From NCBI RefSeq assembly GCF_002105155.1, contig NW_019029013.1, positions 248,001 through 312,000 on the forward strand: a stretch of DNA of 64,000 bases, read 5' to 3'. Under the pieces are notes generated by a model. It saw nothing but the letters and a program-made list of their open reading frames with translations, had not been told where the DNA came from and ran no database searches. Positions 1 to 11,790 of the stretch are shown one piece after another; the first letter of the stretch is position 1, and each line of letters begins with the position of its first letter. This DNA comes from Lobosporangium transversale (taxonomy: Eukaryota > Mortierellomycota > Mortierellomycetes > Mortierellales > Mortierellaceae). Both the position numbers and the translations under genes were made by a program.

Positions 1-657
1 GTGCTGAATATGATGTATATATCCTATATATCAAGGTACTAAGGTGGAGAGTGAAAATAAAATAAAATGCTCGAGTGGGTGACTGTGTGGGTATGGATCA
101 CAAACGTGTTCAAACGAAATTATATAAAAGAAAGAAAAACTAAGGAACGTGTCGTTGTAGTATTAATGAGCATAAAGTTAAGGAAAGTACAAGAATGACC
201 ACGATGAAATGAATGAAAGAATGAAAATGAATGAAGACGATTAGGAATGAGTAAAAATAAAAAAATAAAAAAAATTAAAAAATTAAAAAGAATATCAATT
301 TCCATGGTGTACCAAAGCTTTTTTATACTCCTCATTTTGTGTGCATGGTTTGACACAATTACAACCTGGATATACTTGTCCATTTTCAAAAAGGCTGAAT
401 GTCTGTACTCTCATATTCTCATATACTTTTTTCGACCATGAAACACGCTCAGCAAACGTGGCTTCCGCATACTGTGCTGTGCCTCCAAAGAGGGGAAGAG
501 ATAAGAAGGAGAGGGGGGACTTCTTCCTCAGGCACCCGCCCCCTGCTCCCTTACTTTGCTTATTACATTTACAATAAATATATATATATGCATTATTATT
601 TTCTACTGGACTGGATTAGGTTATGCATAATATCTATCTGGAGTACCAAGGTCTTTT
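1..657. other. Gene-free flank, 3' of the decarboxylase gene
   Basis: I see no convincing gene here. Short frames exist on both strands but are low-complexity (Lys/Ile/Phe-rich) and lack recognisable motifs or splice-site support. The segment holds the 3' flank of the minus-strand phosphatidylserine decarboxylase gene. On that gene's strand the AT-rich stretch around 560-600 could contain its polyadenylation region. Confidence 0.5.
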
Positions 658-3420
658 TTACTTCCGCTCACCAATACATTCGCCCATCCGCACAAGGGTT
701 TCAATGCCTTTTAGTGAGCTAGCAACCAAGTCCTGATCAAACTGTACAGCCCCTGCCTTGAAAAGTAATATACAAGTAGATCCACCATATGCAAAGAAGC
801 CTAGCTCATCACCTTTGCGAACCCTGTTACCCGGCTCCTTTGCGCCTGTCAATTGAACAGATCCAACTAAGGTCATCAACAAAAAAAAAAAAAAAAAAAA
901 AAAAGTAAGCAAAAATGTAGCTACAAACATTCATACATTTGAAATAAATTGATGAAGTAATTAAGCCAACACCGGGTTTTTTTTTGTTCATACCAAGTAA
1001 AGCCCCGATGGAGACAAAGACACATTGGTCAAATTGAGCATTTCTACCACCAGTGTTCGTGCTGTTGCTATTATTGCTACCTTCATCTTCATCCTTTCCC
1101 TCTTCTTGCTCGAGATCAATCAAGGTGACCTGGCGTACGTTCTCAGTAAAGACATTGATGTCTGAATTGACTGCCATAGGATTCACAGTATAATAAGTCC
1201 CAGCAATCTTGAAGGGCTCTTTGACAATCGTACCTGTGACAGGAGAATGGAATCGGTGATAATCCTGTGGTGCCAGACGAAACAGCGCAATGGATCCACC
1301 TTCATATTTCGAAGCTAGAATTTCATCCTTGAGAAGCTCTTTGATCGAAAATAGTTTGCCCTTGATCCAAACTTGCGTCGCAGCACTAATGGACTCGAAC
1401 ACGCAAAGACGACAATCCGCACTCGACACGATAATATTCTATAGTCGAAATCGGTAAAAAGGTTAATTTTTTTTTTTTGCTTGTATAATAATGTGACGCC
1501 ATCTTCTTTTTTCTTTTACTTACAGGATTGTCTACGAAATGGATAGGACGTGCATCCGGCCGTAGTTTACGATAAAAGAATTCGTTGAACGATTTATACT
1601 GCTTGAGATCGGGCTGCAGAAGCTCCGATAGATCCAATTTATAAGTCTTGATGAAATGCTCGATTTGGGCTACTGATTCTGATGCATCAAAATGTTTCCC
1701 TTGCTTCACCGACTCGGCTGAGAATAGATGATGGATCTTGTGTGTTTGGAGTACTAAAAAAACAAAAAACAAAAAAAAAAAAAAAAAAAAGGAAGGATGA
1801 GGAAATGGTAGTGGAGGGTACAGTTATAGCCATGTCCAAGTAATAAAAATCTAAGTATACAAGTTTTCTATAACCGTAAATCATGCGAGTCATGCGAATC
1901 ATACGAATACAAAAAAAAAAAAAAAGCTTACATTTACGATCCAACATGGTGGCAAACAGAAGATGCATACCAATTCGTACATATATTGGCATATCTTCCC
2001 ATGCCTTGGTTCCAGTCTACTCCTCAAAAGAAATGAAAAAACGATGATGAATATGAAGTTAAAAAATATTATGATTTCCTGGACAGACCAAACTAATTTT
2101 TTTTTTATTTATTTTCTTTTTACCTCACGGTTCGATATGACATAGTTACCGAAGCGATACTCGCTTGAGATCTTTTGAACCCAATTGATAGGAAGATTGG
2201 CATGATACCATTTCTTATGATTGGCGCTTGTCAAAATACCCCCTTCGACTGAACAATGTACAGTTAAAATTTAGAAAATGGTTTAGTGAACAGGCGAGTT
2301 AAAAATCAAGTAGCGACAGTATCATTCTTCCTCCTTCTCACTCAGCCTTTTTTTTTTTTTTGTTTTATGGACCTAGTACTCGTCAAATGCATATAGATAT
2401 ATCCTTACAGAGCTTCTTTGACTCTTGGCTGGCTTCCGATTTACTGATCGATGCAGAAAGTGCATGCTTAAGTCCATGAATATTCTGTCTATGTGATTGC
2501 TCTTTTACGAATTTGTGGTTGATGGTCCTGGGGTATCCATGGTCCCTGAAGCTTTCTGGAATAGGAGGAGGGTTAGAAGGCGGCGATGATGGTGGTGATG
2601 ATGACAACAATGGCGACGCTGGAGACGTTGGGGGTGTTGAAGATAGTGGTGATGTTGGCGATGCTGGCGATGCTGCTGATGCTGGAGATGTTGGTATAGC
2701 CAACCTAGGAACAACATTGGGAATAATGGTAGGATCAACCCTTATTTCGCGTGGTGCTGAGAAGGTGGCTACATAAGTTGACTCTTCCGATTCTACTGCA
2801 ATCTCACCGCCATCGGGTCTCTCTTGGATTGTAGTCGTGGTTATACTTTCTTTGCGCGTAAATGTTTCTAGAATACGTTTGAATCCTTGTCGAGCGCGTT
2901 CTGAGGGTGATCTAAGCGGAGGCGAGGCCCCTGCTGTTACTGCTGTTACTGCCACTGGTACTGTTACTATGATTGGTGACAGCTGTGGTTTAGAGACCGC
3001 AGCAGTAGTGGAAGAGTCTTCTTGATTTTCCCCTGTATCTGCATCCGTGTTCACGAGAGCACTCTTCTCTCTTTCTTCTCTAATGCTCAGCTCTAGAAGG
3101 ACCCTTTCGATTTCCTGATCATCTCTGAGGTCTGCCTCCGAGAAGCTGTCGGTGGTAACAGTGGTTTTGACGGTGGTAATCCGAGGCTCTGTTGTAGATG
3201 TAGTAATCTCCGTAGTTGTTGTAGTCTCGATACCACCCCATTCAGGCTTCGATAGCTTTTCTATCCATCAGGAAGCATTTGCCACCAAAGAAGAGGAGGG
3301 AAAGAGAGAAGATAATGAGTGAAATAAATTAAAGAGACGTCATGCGTTTTATCATAAACGAATATCCTGATGATTTTAAAAAACCTTACCTTTTAGGGCA
3401 GTGGAAATTGACTTGAGCAT
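658..3420 (-). CDS. PSD2: Phosphatidylserine decarboxylase, Psd2-like
   Basis: Converts phosphatidylserine to phosphatidylethanolamine. Seven exons (3420-3390, 3260-2409, 2248-2124, 2016-1932, 1753-1524, 1438-994, 866-658) join in phase to 658 residues. The start is the ATG at 3420, giving MLKSISTALKEKLSKPEWGG across the first junction. Residues about 30-290 are Thr/Ser/Pro-rich and look disordered; I do not see a clear C2 domain there, unlike yeast Psd2. The catalytic domain follows, with WEDMPIYVRIG, FNEFFYRKLRP, SSADCR, the YHRFHSP histidine motif and, near the C terminus, FFAYGGST. GGST is the Psd2-type counterpart of the LGST self-cleavage site, where the serine becomes the pyruvoyl group. 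The phase-corrected junction at 994/866 restores ALLVGSV. There is no mitochondrial presequence, so an endosomal/Golgi-type enzyme is likelier than Psd1 (inference). It is divergent from VPS9, with 565 bp between the start codons. Confidence 0.9.
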
Positions 3421-3985
3421 GATAGTGCTGTTTCCTTACAACAACAAAAAAAAAAAAAAAAAAAAAAATAGCCTCTCCAAGGCAGGTTTGTAAGGAATGC
3501 AAGTTTAGGAGTGTTAAAAGAGAGGATGGGCTTATTCTCCATTGCTGCTTCCTTTCTTTGGACTTTTTATATGCGGGTTCAATTTAGGGGTGAACGACTG
3601 GGCGTAGGGGGCAAGAAAAAAAACTTTTGCTGACCTGACCAAGGTGCTCATCGTCCGCGTGGCCCATCTGCCTTTTGGTGTCTTGTATTTTTTGGTGTAG
3701 AAAAAGCAGAAACCAAAGCATGAGGCTTTCGTCCTATCATCCATTCACCCATAAACACGATTAGGGATTTGATATCTTTTTTTTAATGCTATCCAACTTT
3801 ACATGTGGATCTTTCAGCCTCTGTTTCTGGAGTCGCAAATAATGCGGTATCCAATTTCGGTCGTTCTTTAATCTGTCGTGTTAGATCACACGTGATACCG
3901 TTCTTTGACCTTTTGCCTCTGCCTGCTCTTTTTTTTTTTTTTTTTTTTTTGGCTCTAGACTTGATGCACTTAAAAGACTAACAAG

Positions 3986-6900
3986 ATGTCACTAAAGGAT
4001 GATGAGAGCAACGAACAACTCGAGGAAGCAATGCACAAGGTTGCGATGAATAGCAATTCCAACTTTACAACTGAAGCTACATCTGCTTTATCTACTAATA
4101 CTGCCACCCCTATGGCTGCAGCAGATGCGGCAAGTGTTTCAAATGGTCAAAGAAGTTCAGTCCAGGATAATAATGAGAATAACATCAAGGATAAGGATAA
4201 GGATAAAGATAAAGACCTGGGGGCCCGCGAGGATAATATGAGCAAAGGAATCGCTGAGGTCAAAGCCAGCGTTAAAAGTGAAAAGACCGAGGATAAAAAC
4301 AAAGACCCGACTGATCGAATTGCAATGGCTCAACCACTATCACACGACTCCTCCATCTCCTTCGCAGAGCCAACATCCCCAGAGCCAACTACGACCAATG
4401 ACGAAAGCAATACTACTGTCAATAGCGAAAGCAATATTACTGCCCAGCCACCCCTTGTTCCACGTCGCAAATCCTCATTAATCACCATTGGGTAATGATG
4501 CTTTGGTTGAAATCTTGATCAAGGGAGAAATAGTATATGAGCAGAGTATTCTTACAATTAAGATTCTGCATTACCACTGACATATTATATATTGGGTATT
4601 CAATGAAACCAGAGATCGTCTCAAGAGGACTTCATCGATTGAGAAACATGTCACAATCGTGGATGCTACTACTACTATGGGAGACAACTCTACCAACGCT
4701 AACACTGAGGACAGAGCTGAAGAATTGACAAAGGAAAAAAGCCAGGAAGATGAGGCATCCAAGAAGGAGTTGGCAAAGATTCTTATGCAGTTTGATCCCC
4801 TTGCTGAATCTAAGGATCAGAATGGTATTTTCTTTTTTAGCTCTACATTCGTAGGAGATGTGATTTTTTTTTTTTTTTTTTTTTTTTCGTCCAAACATAC
4901 TCATGAAAGGGGAATATGTGCTTACGCTGTTACCTGGTAATTAACTAGACGATGAAATAGCAGTAACTGTGGTTGACAGAGGTATGTCCATGTCTAAGGG
5001 CGATGTGCTGCATCCTGAATTAAACGCCTTATCGCCTAACCTATCATCGCCATCGCCGCCAGGAACACCACAGGAATTGAATTCCCCCAGAACCTCACAT
5101 GATGTTCATATCGCCATGCATGAAAAGGCGAAATCAGCAGAGCCCTCAACAACGAAAAAGAAGAACGAGAGCCGGCTGAAAAACTCCTCGTCATCATCAG
5201 CATCAAAAACTCGCGATCGCGATGGGACCTCTGGGAGCAAAAACAATAACAGTGCCCGGCTGGATCGAGAAGAAGTTCCGAAGCCCAAAGACGTCCCGTT
5301 TGATTTCCAGAAGTTCCTTGAACAAATGCGACACAGAAGCGCTATGCCTATCACGCGCTACTTTCAAAGGTATACTCGCTTTGAAAAAAAAAAAAAAAAA
5401 AAAAAAACTGCTATTCGTCCCAGTAAAGGATATGGATGCTTTTACTAACAACGTTATAACCTTCTTGTCCAATGTTTTCGCCCCGATGATACAGCTTTCT
5501 GAAAGAATTCGATAAAAAGCCTTGGACCGTGAACGAACAGGTCAAGATCATTCATGATTTTCTGGACGTAAAGAACTTGAGAAATTGTCATTATCATTGA
5601 AGCTTAGAAAACAATAATAACTGAGTTTAGTTCACTGATAAACTAGTTCTTCGGCCATCCTGCTAACTTACCAATAGTTTATCACAGAAAAAATGGGGAT
5701 GTGCGACTTATGGAAGGATGTATCTGATCAGGAATTTGAAAACGTCAAGGAAGGCATGGAGAAACTCGTCATGAATCGACTCTTTGCTTAGTAAGGAGCC
5801 CCTCATACTATAGGACTCGGATATATAAGGCCTATACAACATGGAGTAGAGATGGTTTGACTAAATTGTACCCTACCTTTGCGTTTAGTACCTTTTCTCC
5901 ATCTACGACAGATGATGCTGAAAGAGATGAAGTATTGACTCAAAAAATCCGGATATTTCGGTGGATCCGAGAGGTACATTTGGATATCCCGCACAGCCCA
6001 CATAATGAACTGCATTTGAATAGTGCACAAGCAGGTAAAGCAAGTTTTGGAGCTTTTTTATCAACCGAGGATGTTTGGGTTTTTTTTACTGACTTGTAGT
6101 GGGCTGGCGATTGTATTATGTATTTTTGCTAATGATGATTGTAGAGCTTATGAAAATTAATAACTATAAAGCACCTCGCGATAAAGTCATTTGCATTCTG
6201 AACTGTTGCAAATTCATCTTCAGTAAGTCAATTGTAATGACTGAATCCAAGTATATTTGTTAGCATGTTTGTGCAATATGCGATGTAATAGTAGTCTAAT
6301 ACTTTAACCATTCTTTCATTTTTAATAAAATAGCGCTTATTCGCCGCGCAGAGGGTAACTCAAAAGGCGCTGACACGTTTCTTCCAATTTTAATTTACGT
6401 CGTACTCCGCGCAAACCCACCGAACCTCGTCTCTAACGTTCAGTAAGTTGCTATTCCTCTACGAATTTGTCAGCAAAACAAAAACAAGGACGGTCTAACA
6501 AAATGTTGGTTTTTATATTCAACCAGGTACATTTCACGCTTCAGGAATCCCGAGAAATTACAGGCGGAAGCAGGATACTATCTCGCTTCGTTGATGGGCG
6601 CCATCTCATTTATTGAGAATCTTGAAGCCAGTTCATTATCAATATCTCCTGAAGAATTCGATCAGCAGATCGAAAAGACCATGACCGAACTCAGTCAAGA
6701 AAAAGCAGAGGCCATGAAAGCAGGAGAAGGCACCACCGTCAATACAGCGTCGTCCGTTCCAGCAGCGACAGACGGTGGCAGCAGTGGCCATCGTAAACAT
6801 GATAGCAAGCTAGCAAAATTACTAGCGGGCACTGCTGCTACCAAAAAAAGTGTCCGTCAGCAGCAATCGCAACAGCAACAACGTCAACATATTAATGAGA

Positions 6901-7766
6901 AGCATTATCTTACAACAGAAGCAACGCATCAAGAAAAAGCTTCAACGTCTCAACAGCAGCAGCAGCAGCAACGCATGACTCCATCACCAGCCCTATCTAC
7001 TTCATCATCTATTTTAAACCCTGCAGCAGCTTTGATTGAACGTGGAGCTAATTTTGCCACAAAGACGATTCAGAAACCGTTGGATATGATAGAGCGGATG
7101 TTCCAAGACAATGGAGATGATGAGGAGATGGCCAAGCCATATCCGCCTCGCCCTAGTCAACAACAGCTGCAACAAGGCCAGAGGCCAGATGTAGACAATA
7201 GGAATGATTCACTTGGGGGATTTGTCTATGTCTCTCCAGATCAACAGCCTATATCCCACTCAAACCAACAATTGACCCTATCTTCTCAGGAACAGCAAGG
7301 ATACCCCGGAAATCCACAGCATCAACATCGACAACAAAGTATGGAAGATTACCGCCAAAATCTTGTTGCATTAACAGAGATGTTCCCATCATGTGAACGA
7401 CAGGTCTGTGATGTGATATTGCAGGCGAACGATGGACGGCTCAGCCCTAGCATTGACGCTCTACTTGGTAAGAATCGTGTTCTTTTTTGAGAGAGAGAGG
7501 GAGGGAAAAATAATAATAATAATAATAATAATAATCACGCTTTATTAACAAACCTATATCGTTTCTTTGTGTCCAATATCATGTCAGAGATTTCCTCCGC
7601 AACCGAGAATAAAGGACAGCCACAACAGCAACAGCTACAGTCATCACCACTACCATCACCATCAGAACGTCCGCATTCAGATCTGGATACAACTCAGAAC
7701 CAGGATCAGCAATTATCAGAACCCGGGATACAGCCTGATGTTAGTATAGACATGCAAGAGAAGTAG
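3986..7766 (+). CDS. VPS9: Vps9-type Rab5 guanine-nucleotide exchange factor
   Basis: Activates Rab5/Vps21-family GTPases on endosomes. Ten exons (3986-4491, 4613-4824, 4964-5369, 5495-5567, 5678-5790, 5889-6034, 6145-6222, 6334-6442, 6527-7467, 7588-7766) encode 920 residues. The N-terminal ~330 residues are acidic, Ser/Thr-rich and low-complexity with a KDKDKDKD run. A helical-bundle plus VPS9 domain follows: VKEGMEKLVMNRLFAYTFSP, KIRIFRWIREVHLDIP, YKAPRDKVICILNCCK, GADTFLPILIYVVLRANPPNL, then RFRNPEKL and SLMGAISFIENLEASSL. A Gln-rich linker leads to a C-terminal CUE-like ubiquitin-binding segment (ALTEMFPSCERQVCDVILQA), as in yeast Vps9. The acceptor at 5888 was chosen because upstream AGs give a stop codon, whereas this one yields FAYTFSP. 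A TAA microsatellite lies in the last intron (about 7508-7535). An AATAAA-like signal follows the stop near 7772. Confidence 0.92.
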
Positions 7767-7858
7767 CATGGCAATAAATCAACTTGATATTATTCCTTAG
7801 CGTTTTTTGTCTCCATACATTAAGTGACTTGTTGTCAAATAATATTTGTTTTTTCCAC

Positions 7859-7890
<32 letters not shown>

Positions 7891-8370
7891 GATATTTATG
7901 GTAGTGTATATGGGTATAATTCAGAGATTAACAACAGCAACTTCAATACGAGCCCTTATACTTCTCATCAGCAACAGAAAATTGTCTTCAGTAAAGGGAA
8001 CAATGGACGACAGGTGGCAAATTCCGTTGTTCCTCCTTAGGAACACCGCATGCAACCTAGTATAGGTGCATCAGTGTCTAAGAAAGAATAAAAATATGTT
8101 GCAGTATTTATTATGTCCGGTCTTGCTTAGATGGACAGAAAAAGGGAAAGCGCGCGTTAAACTACGTGTTGTTTTATATGCAAACGTCAAAAGTTATGTA
8201 TAGTTCAAGCGAATGAGTCTAAGGAGTATAGGATGCCCTATTGAAATCAAGTCTAATCTATCAATACGCGTTCAGTTGTTTTTACACTATGATAGCAATA
8301 AGAAAAGGATTAATCTAATTGGTAAGGACGCTTGAGCTCATAATAAAGAAGGATAGAGATAAGGACATAT
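7767..8370. other. Intergenic, VPS9 3' flank
   Basis: No supported gene. A 28-nt A tract starts near 7863. Beyond it is an open stretch (about 7891-8040) rich in Asn/Gln/Ser codons, which could be a decayed or alternative exon but has no start codon of its own. Confidence 0.4.
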
Positions 8371-9208
8371 AAGAGAAAAGAAAGAGAGTAGTAACATGGC
8401 AGGCTATTCATCATAGCAATGAGTATGGTAGTATGATTGTTTGTTTATCTACCGAAACAAATTACACATTAGAGGTTCCTAATAACTAAACTCATCGTTG
8501 TGTGCTTAATAGTGTACGGAAATACTAGAGATGTATGCACGTGCTAAATGAAAGAAAGCATCAGGGAACCATCCACAATCTATAACAACAAGGCCAACAA
8601 AAGTGCAAAGTAGAGTGGCATAGTACATTTCAATTGGAAAAAGATATTTGCACTGCCCCGTACACACCTTATTTACACCGCTCCCCCCGTGCAAATAATT
8701 TTTTTTTATTTGCACGGGGGTCTTTTTTTTTTATTTGTACGGGGTCTTTATTTTAGCCCTAAACACCATAACCAGGAAGCCTTCCACGACACAGGCTTAG
8801 ATCTAGAGCCGCTGCCTAAGCATCAAATACTGACCAGAATATTTATCTTATCAAGGTCGTATGTAGCTCAGAGTAGATGTTGGCATTCTTTATGCGACTC
8901 TGGAACTAAATACAGAATTACAAATGATTTATCTATAATTGAAATATACTATGCAGCTTTACTTTGCACTTTTGTTGGTTGCATTGTTATAGATTGTGGA
9001 TGGTTCCCCGATGCTTTCTTTCATTTAACGCGTGCATACATCTTAGGTATTTCCGTACACTATTAAGCACACAACGATGAGTTCAGTTATTAGGAACCTC
9101 TAACGTGTAGTTTGTTTCGGTAGATATACAAACAATCATACAATCATACTCATTTCTACGATGTATAGCGTGCCGTGTTACTACCTACTCTCTTTCTTTT
9201 CCCTTTCT
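8371..9208. repeat. Large imperfect inverted repeat (foldback element)
   Basis: The left arm, about 8371-8640, reappears as reverse complement at about 8938-9208. By eye identity is near 90% over most of 240-270 bp, around a ~300-bp centre. Shared landmarks include AGGTTCCTAATAACT / AGTTATTAGGAACCT, the CCGAAACAAA / TTTGTTTCGG block and the GTAGTAACA / TGTTACTAC outer ends. Reading outward, both arms encode matching short frames ending in FRAMES such as CGWFPDAFFHL and SVHY-stop. Similarity continues past those stops, so the symmetry is at DNA level. I could not identify target-site duplications or a transposase. A foldback or MITE-type transposon is the most natural interpretation. Confidence 0.75.
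8685..8746. repeat. Nested palindrome, TTATTTGCACGGGG repeats
   Basis: In the centre of the large inverted repeat, CCCCCGTGCAAATAA is followed by a T run and then TTATTTGCACGGGGG, a near-perfect hairpin. A further direct copy (TTATTTGTACGGGG) follows. The same motif recurs inverted at about 10654-10668, which suggests transposon-end or subterminal repeats. Confidence 0.6.
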
Positions 9209-10072
9209 TGTTTATCAAATTCATCAAAATACAATGGGTAGACCTCAGCTTATTTTGTGGAATATCTATCCTCTTACCCGATATTACTTGTCTTTTGATA
9301 GTTGGTGACAGTTCGCACTCAAAGCCGAACGTGCCACAATCACCTATATCTCTATATCTAAGTGGCTAAAATACTTTAATAGCATAACCGTGACTAATAG
9401 TGATAGAAAAGAGACATAAATACTCTTTTCTGTTATTGAAATATGCCAGGGTCATAAGTAACGAGAACGAAAGAAAGATGTCTTTATTATGATCCAGGGA
9501 TCTTCGTTAAATAAAAAGGGTAAAAACCTTAGCTATAGTAAAAACCCATATAAATGACTGCTAATCGCAATAATCCTTAGTTTTGTCTCATTACATTCCA
9601 AGTTTATTATCATAGCCAACTTACCTTGGTTCGTCTTTAGCACGCAGTATTGCATACTCAGCAGCACATGTAGATGCTCACTGCGTCTAAAGGACCAGCT
9701 TCATATTGTACAATCACTTGAAATGGTAATGAAGAGAAGCACTGTCTTCAATCTTATTTCTTGCCGTTTTCCCTCAGCATGTACTGCCCAAAAACTTCAG
9801 TGATTATCCACATTGGCCTCATTAACCAAAGCGTAAATTTCCGTCTTGGTTGGTGAAGTATTTTTGCATGTCGTTTATGAGCTGTTTATCAGAGGTTCAA
9901 GATAAAAAAAAACAAAAAAATAGAAATAGCCCATGTTGGATGACAGTCTACAAAGGTGAGACAAATGAGAATGAGAAGCGGTGATGGTAGGGAAGATCGT
10001 TAGGAGAATGAGGAATGAATGTTAAAAAATGCAAATTATTGCATCAGTTTTGGCACGCACCATATTTACCAT
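9209..10072. other. Intergenic, no gene seen
   Basis: AT-rich sequence without long frames or recognisable motifs. It is bounded by the foldback element on the left and the ATTTGGCAGCC repeat block on the right. Confidence 0.4.
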
Positions 10073-10668
10073 ATTTGGCAGCCCAGTTGCCAAATAACAT
10101 TCATTATTTACTTGGCAGCGTTATTTGGCCTCTAACTATTTTTTTTTTTTTTTTTTTTTTTTCATTCCTAGGAACCGTATATGTATGTAACGCCCATACT
10201 TCAAATTAATAAAGCTCCCGTCTTCTACGTCATAGTTATGTGTAGTGACATTGTCTTGTCTCATTTAGAAAACTAATGACTTTTTTTTTTTCAAGTAGGT
10301 CGCTCATACAGTTTTGGAGGTGCCATTTGGAGATCAATGCCTATGAGAGGTTTTCGCTCGGAACAAACGCGTCTCACCTGCTACCTAGACGTCTTCAATA
10401 AATCATTCCCTAACCGTGTACATTGAAGGCTGTTTTGTGAAGATGTCATCGCCGCTGCCCTTAGTACCTCCGGCGGCATTAGCTGTGCAAGGCAATGTAT
10501 CCACAGAACTGATGCTATGACGCTGTTATCAAAAAAAAAAAAAAAAAAAAAAAAAAGAAAAAGACTGTATTTGGCAGCCCAGCTGCCACCCAAGAGTGCG
10601 AAGTTAAGTGGCAGCCCCCAGAAGTAGGCTGCCAAATAGATTAATCCAATAGAGACCCCGTGCAAATA
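10073..10668. repeat. TIR-like ATTTGGCAGCC repeat block (MITE-like)
   Basis: ATTTGGCAGCC occurs at 10073 and 10569, and its complement GGCTGCCAAAT at 10627-10637. The 10073 copy is itself a palindrome (ATTTGGCA...TGCCAAAT). The right side continues into ACCCCGTGCAAATAA (10654-10668), the motif also found inside the foldback element. Two homopolymers (T near 10141, A near 10530) interrupt it, and the A run follows GTTATC as in the LINE tails nearby. This looks like nested, decayed small transposons; exact borders are not determined. Confidence 0.5.
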
Positions 10669-10724
10669 ACTTCATCCTAATCCAAAGCAAAAACTGCAAC
10701 GGCTTCCATCGAGGCAAAAGATTT

Positions 10725-10748
10725 GCGACTTGTGTGGATTGAACACAC

Positions 10749-10789
<41 letters not shown>

Positions 10790-10796
10790 AAGTCGC
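10725..10796 (-). tRNA. tRNA-Phe (GAA anticodon)
   Basis: The complement strand reads a 72-nt cloverleaf without an intron. The acceptor stem is GCGACTT/AAGTCGC, the D-arm TAGCTCAGTTGGGAGAGC, the anticodon arm CAGACTGAAGATCTG with GAA in the loop, and the T-arm GTGTGTTCAATCCACAC. A short T run (TCTTTTG) follows the 3' end on the coding strand, consistent with an RNA polymerase III terminator. CCA is not encoded, as expected in eukaryotes. An LTR-like block begins about 16 bp upstream of the 5' end. Confidence 0.95.
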
Positions 10797-10811
10797 AGGG
10801 CGGATATGAAC

Positions 10812-11116
10812 GGTGTCCTAAATCGAGATAACTTAAGCTCACGTCCTATAACAAGTGACGTCATGGTAGGTAGGACCAGAGGTGTACCTATAGTGGTACC
10901 CTCAAACCCACCCCGTCCTGCCTGGACGTGAGCTCAGCCACCCGATCCTCCCCGCTATAATAAATAGTGGACTCTCCGTCCCTGAAGTGTTCCTTACCTT
11001 TATCTTGGTACAACACTTCAGGTATGCAACCTCATTCATCTCAGCACTAGTTACTTGTATAGTATTATATGTATCATAAACTAATAAAGACCTTTATCTT
11101 GGTACAACACTTCAGT
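10812..11116. mobile_element. Possible solo LTR beside tRNA-Phe
   Basis: A ~300-bp block starts with TGTCC 16-18 bp upstream of the tRNA 5' end and ends in ACAACACTTCA. It contains a TATA-like CTATAATAAATAG (about 10962-10975) and AATAAAG near the end. The 26-bp unit ACCTTTATCTTGGTACAACA... is present twice (about 10997 and 11091). These are LTR-like features, and Ty3-type elements are known to insert just upstream of tRNA genes. I found no clear 4-6 bp target duplication and no internal retrotransposon genes, so the call is tentative. Confidence 0.35.
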
Positions 11117-11366
11117 GTGTTCTATGTATTTGCGTCTCGCTGCGGTTTTTAAGGGCATCTCAGTATAACCCCCCGGTTCTTAAGACAGTGATTTTTTCAA
11201 CGGCTTTGTTTCGATGAATTGATATTTCGAGTATAATAACCATATGATTTCTAATTTAATCACGTGAATGGTACTTGTAGCATAATTCCGATCCTAATAC
11301 GTCATCGAAAAAGCAATTAACAGCGGCTCTTGCCGTTTGTGCAGTAATAGCTGTTTATTAAATATA

Positions 11367-11552
11367 GTTTCTGGAGCATTTTGTAGCTAACATCTAAATA
11401 AATCCTACATGACCTCGACCTCGTGGGTCCTTGTTATCAAAAAAAAAAAAAAAAAAAAAAGTTTCTGGAGCATTTTGTTCACAGAGTGTAGAAAATAAAT
11501 CTCATGATCCTGAGGGTTCTTGTTATCAAAAAAAAAAAAAAAAAAAAAAAAA
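11367..11552 (+). repeat. Two tandem LINE-type 3' tails with poly(A)
   Basis: Two ~93-bp units (11367-11460 and 11461-11552) both start GTTTCTGGAGCATTTTGT and end in TTGTTATC followed by 20-25 A. A third copy of the same tail, with GACCTCGTGGGTTCTTGTTAT then poly(A), lies at 33277-33350. Near-identical 3' ends closing in poly(A) are the signature of target-primed retrotransposition of a non-LTR element or its SINE derivative. Confidence 0.7.
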
Positions 11553-11790
11553 GTCATCGAAGGAGTAATTAGGTGGCCGCGCTGGTAGTGTGCTTACGAA
11601 CCCACATATGGGCTATCTAACTCTTTAATTAACTATTATAACTTCTTGTGCTCCCCTCTTTGGCCCGCCTTTTGCTATGATACAAAGATGCCGCTGACCG
11701 CTTGCTGCTCTGGCCACGAGTCGGCGTTGTGCTCTGACCCAAACTCGACCCTGCAGCCGCGGTTGTGCTTGTCGCTGGTGGTGCCCTTTG

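Noticed and set aside
3532-3744. 70-codon minus frame between PSD2 and VPS9
   Set aside because: Lies in the short divergent promoter, has no motif, and neither gene's splicing reaches it.
7846-8040. Extra exon or small gene downstream of VPS9
   Set aside because: Starts in a 28-nt A tract, lacks an ATG, and VPS9 already ends properly at 7766; kept only as a comment in the intergenic entry.
8506-9066. Short similar proteins encoded by both arms of the foldback element as genuine genes
   Set aside because: Similarity extends well past their stop codons and both are short, so they are better explained by DNA-level inverted repetition.
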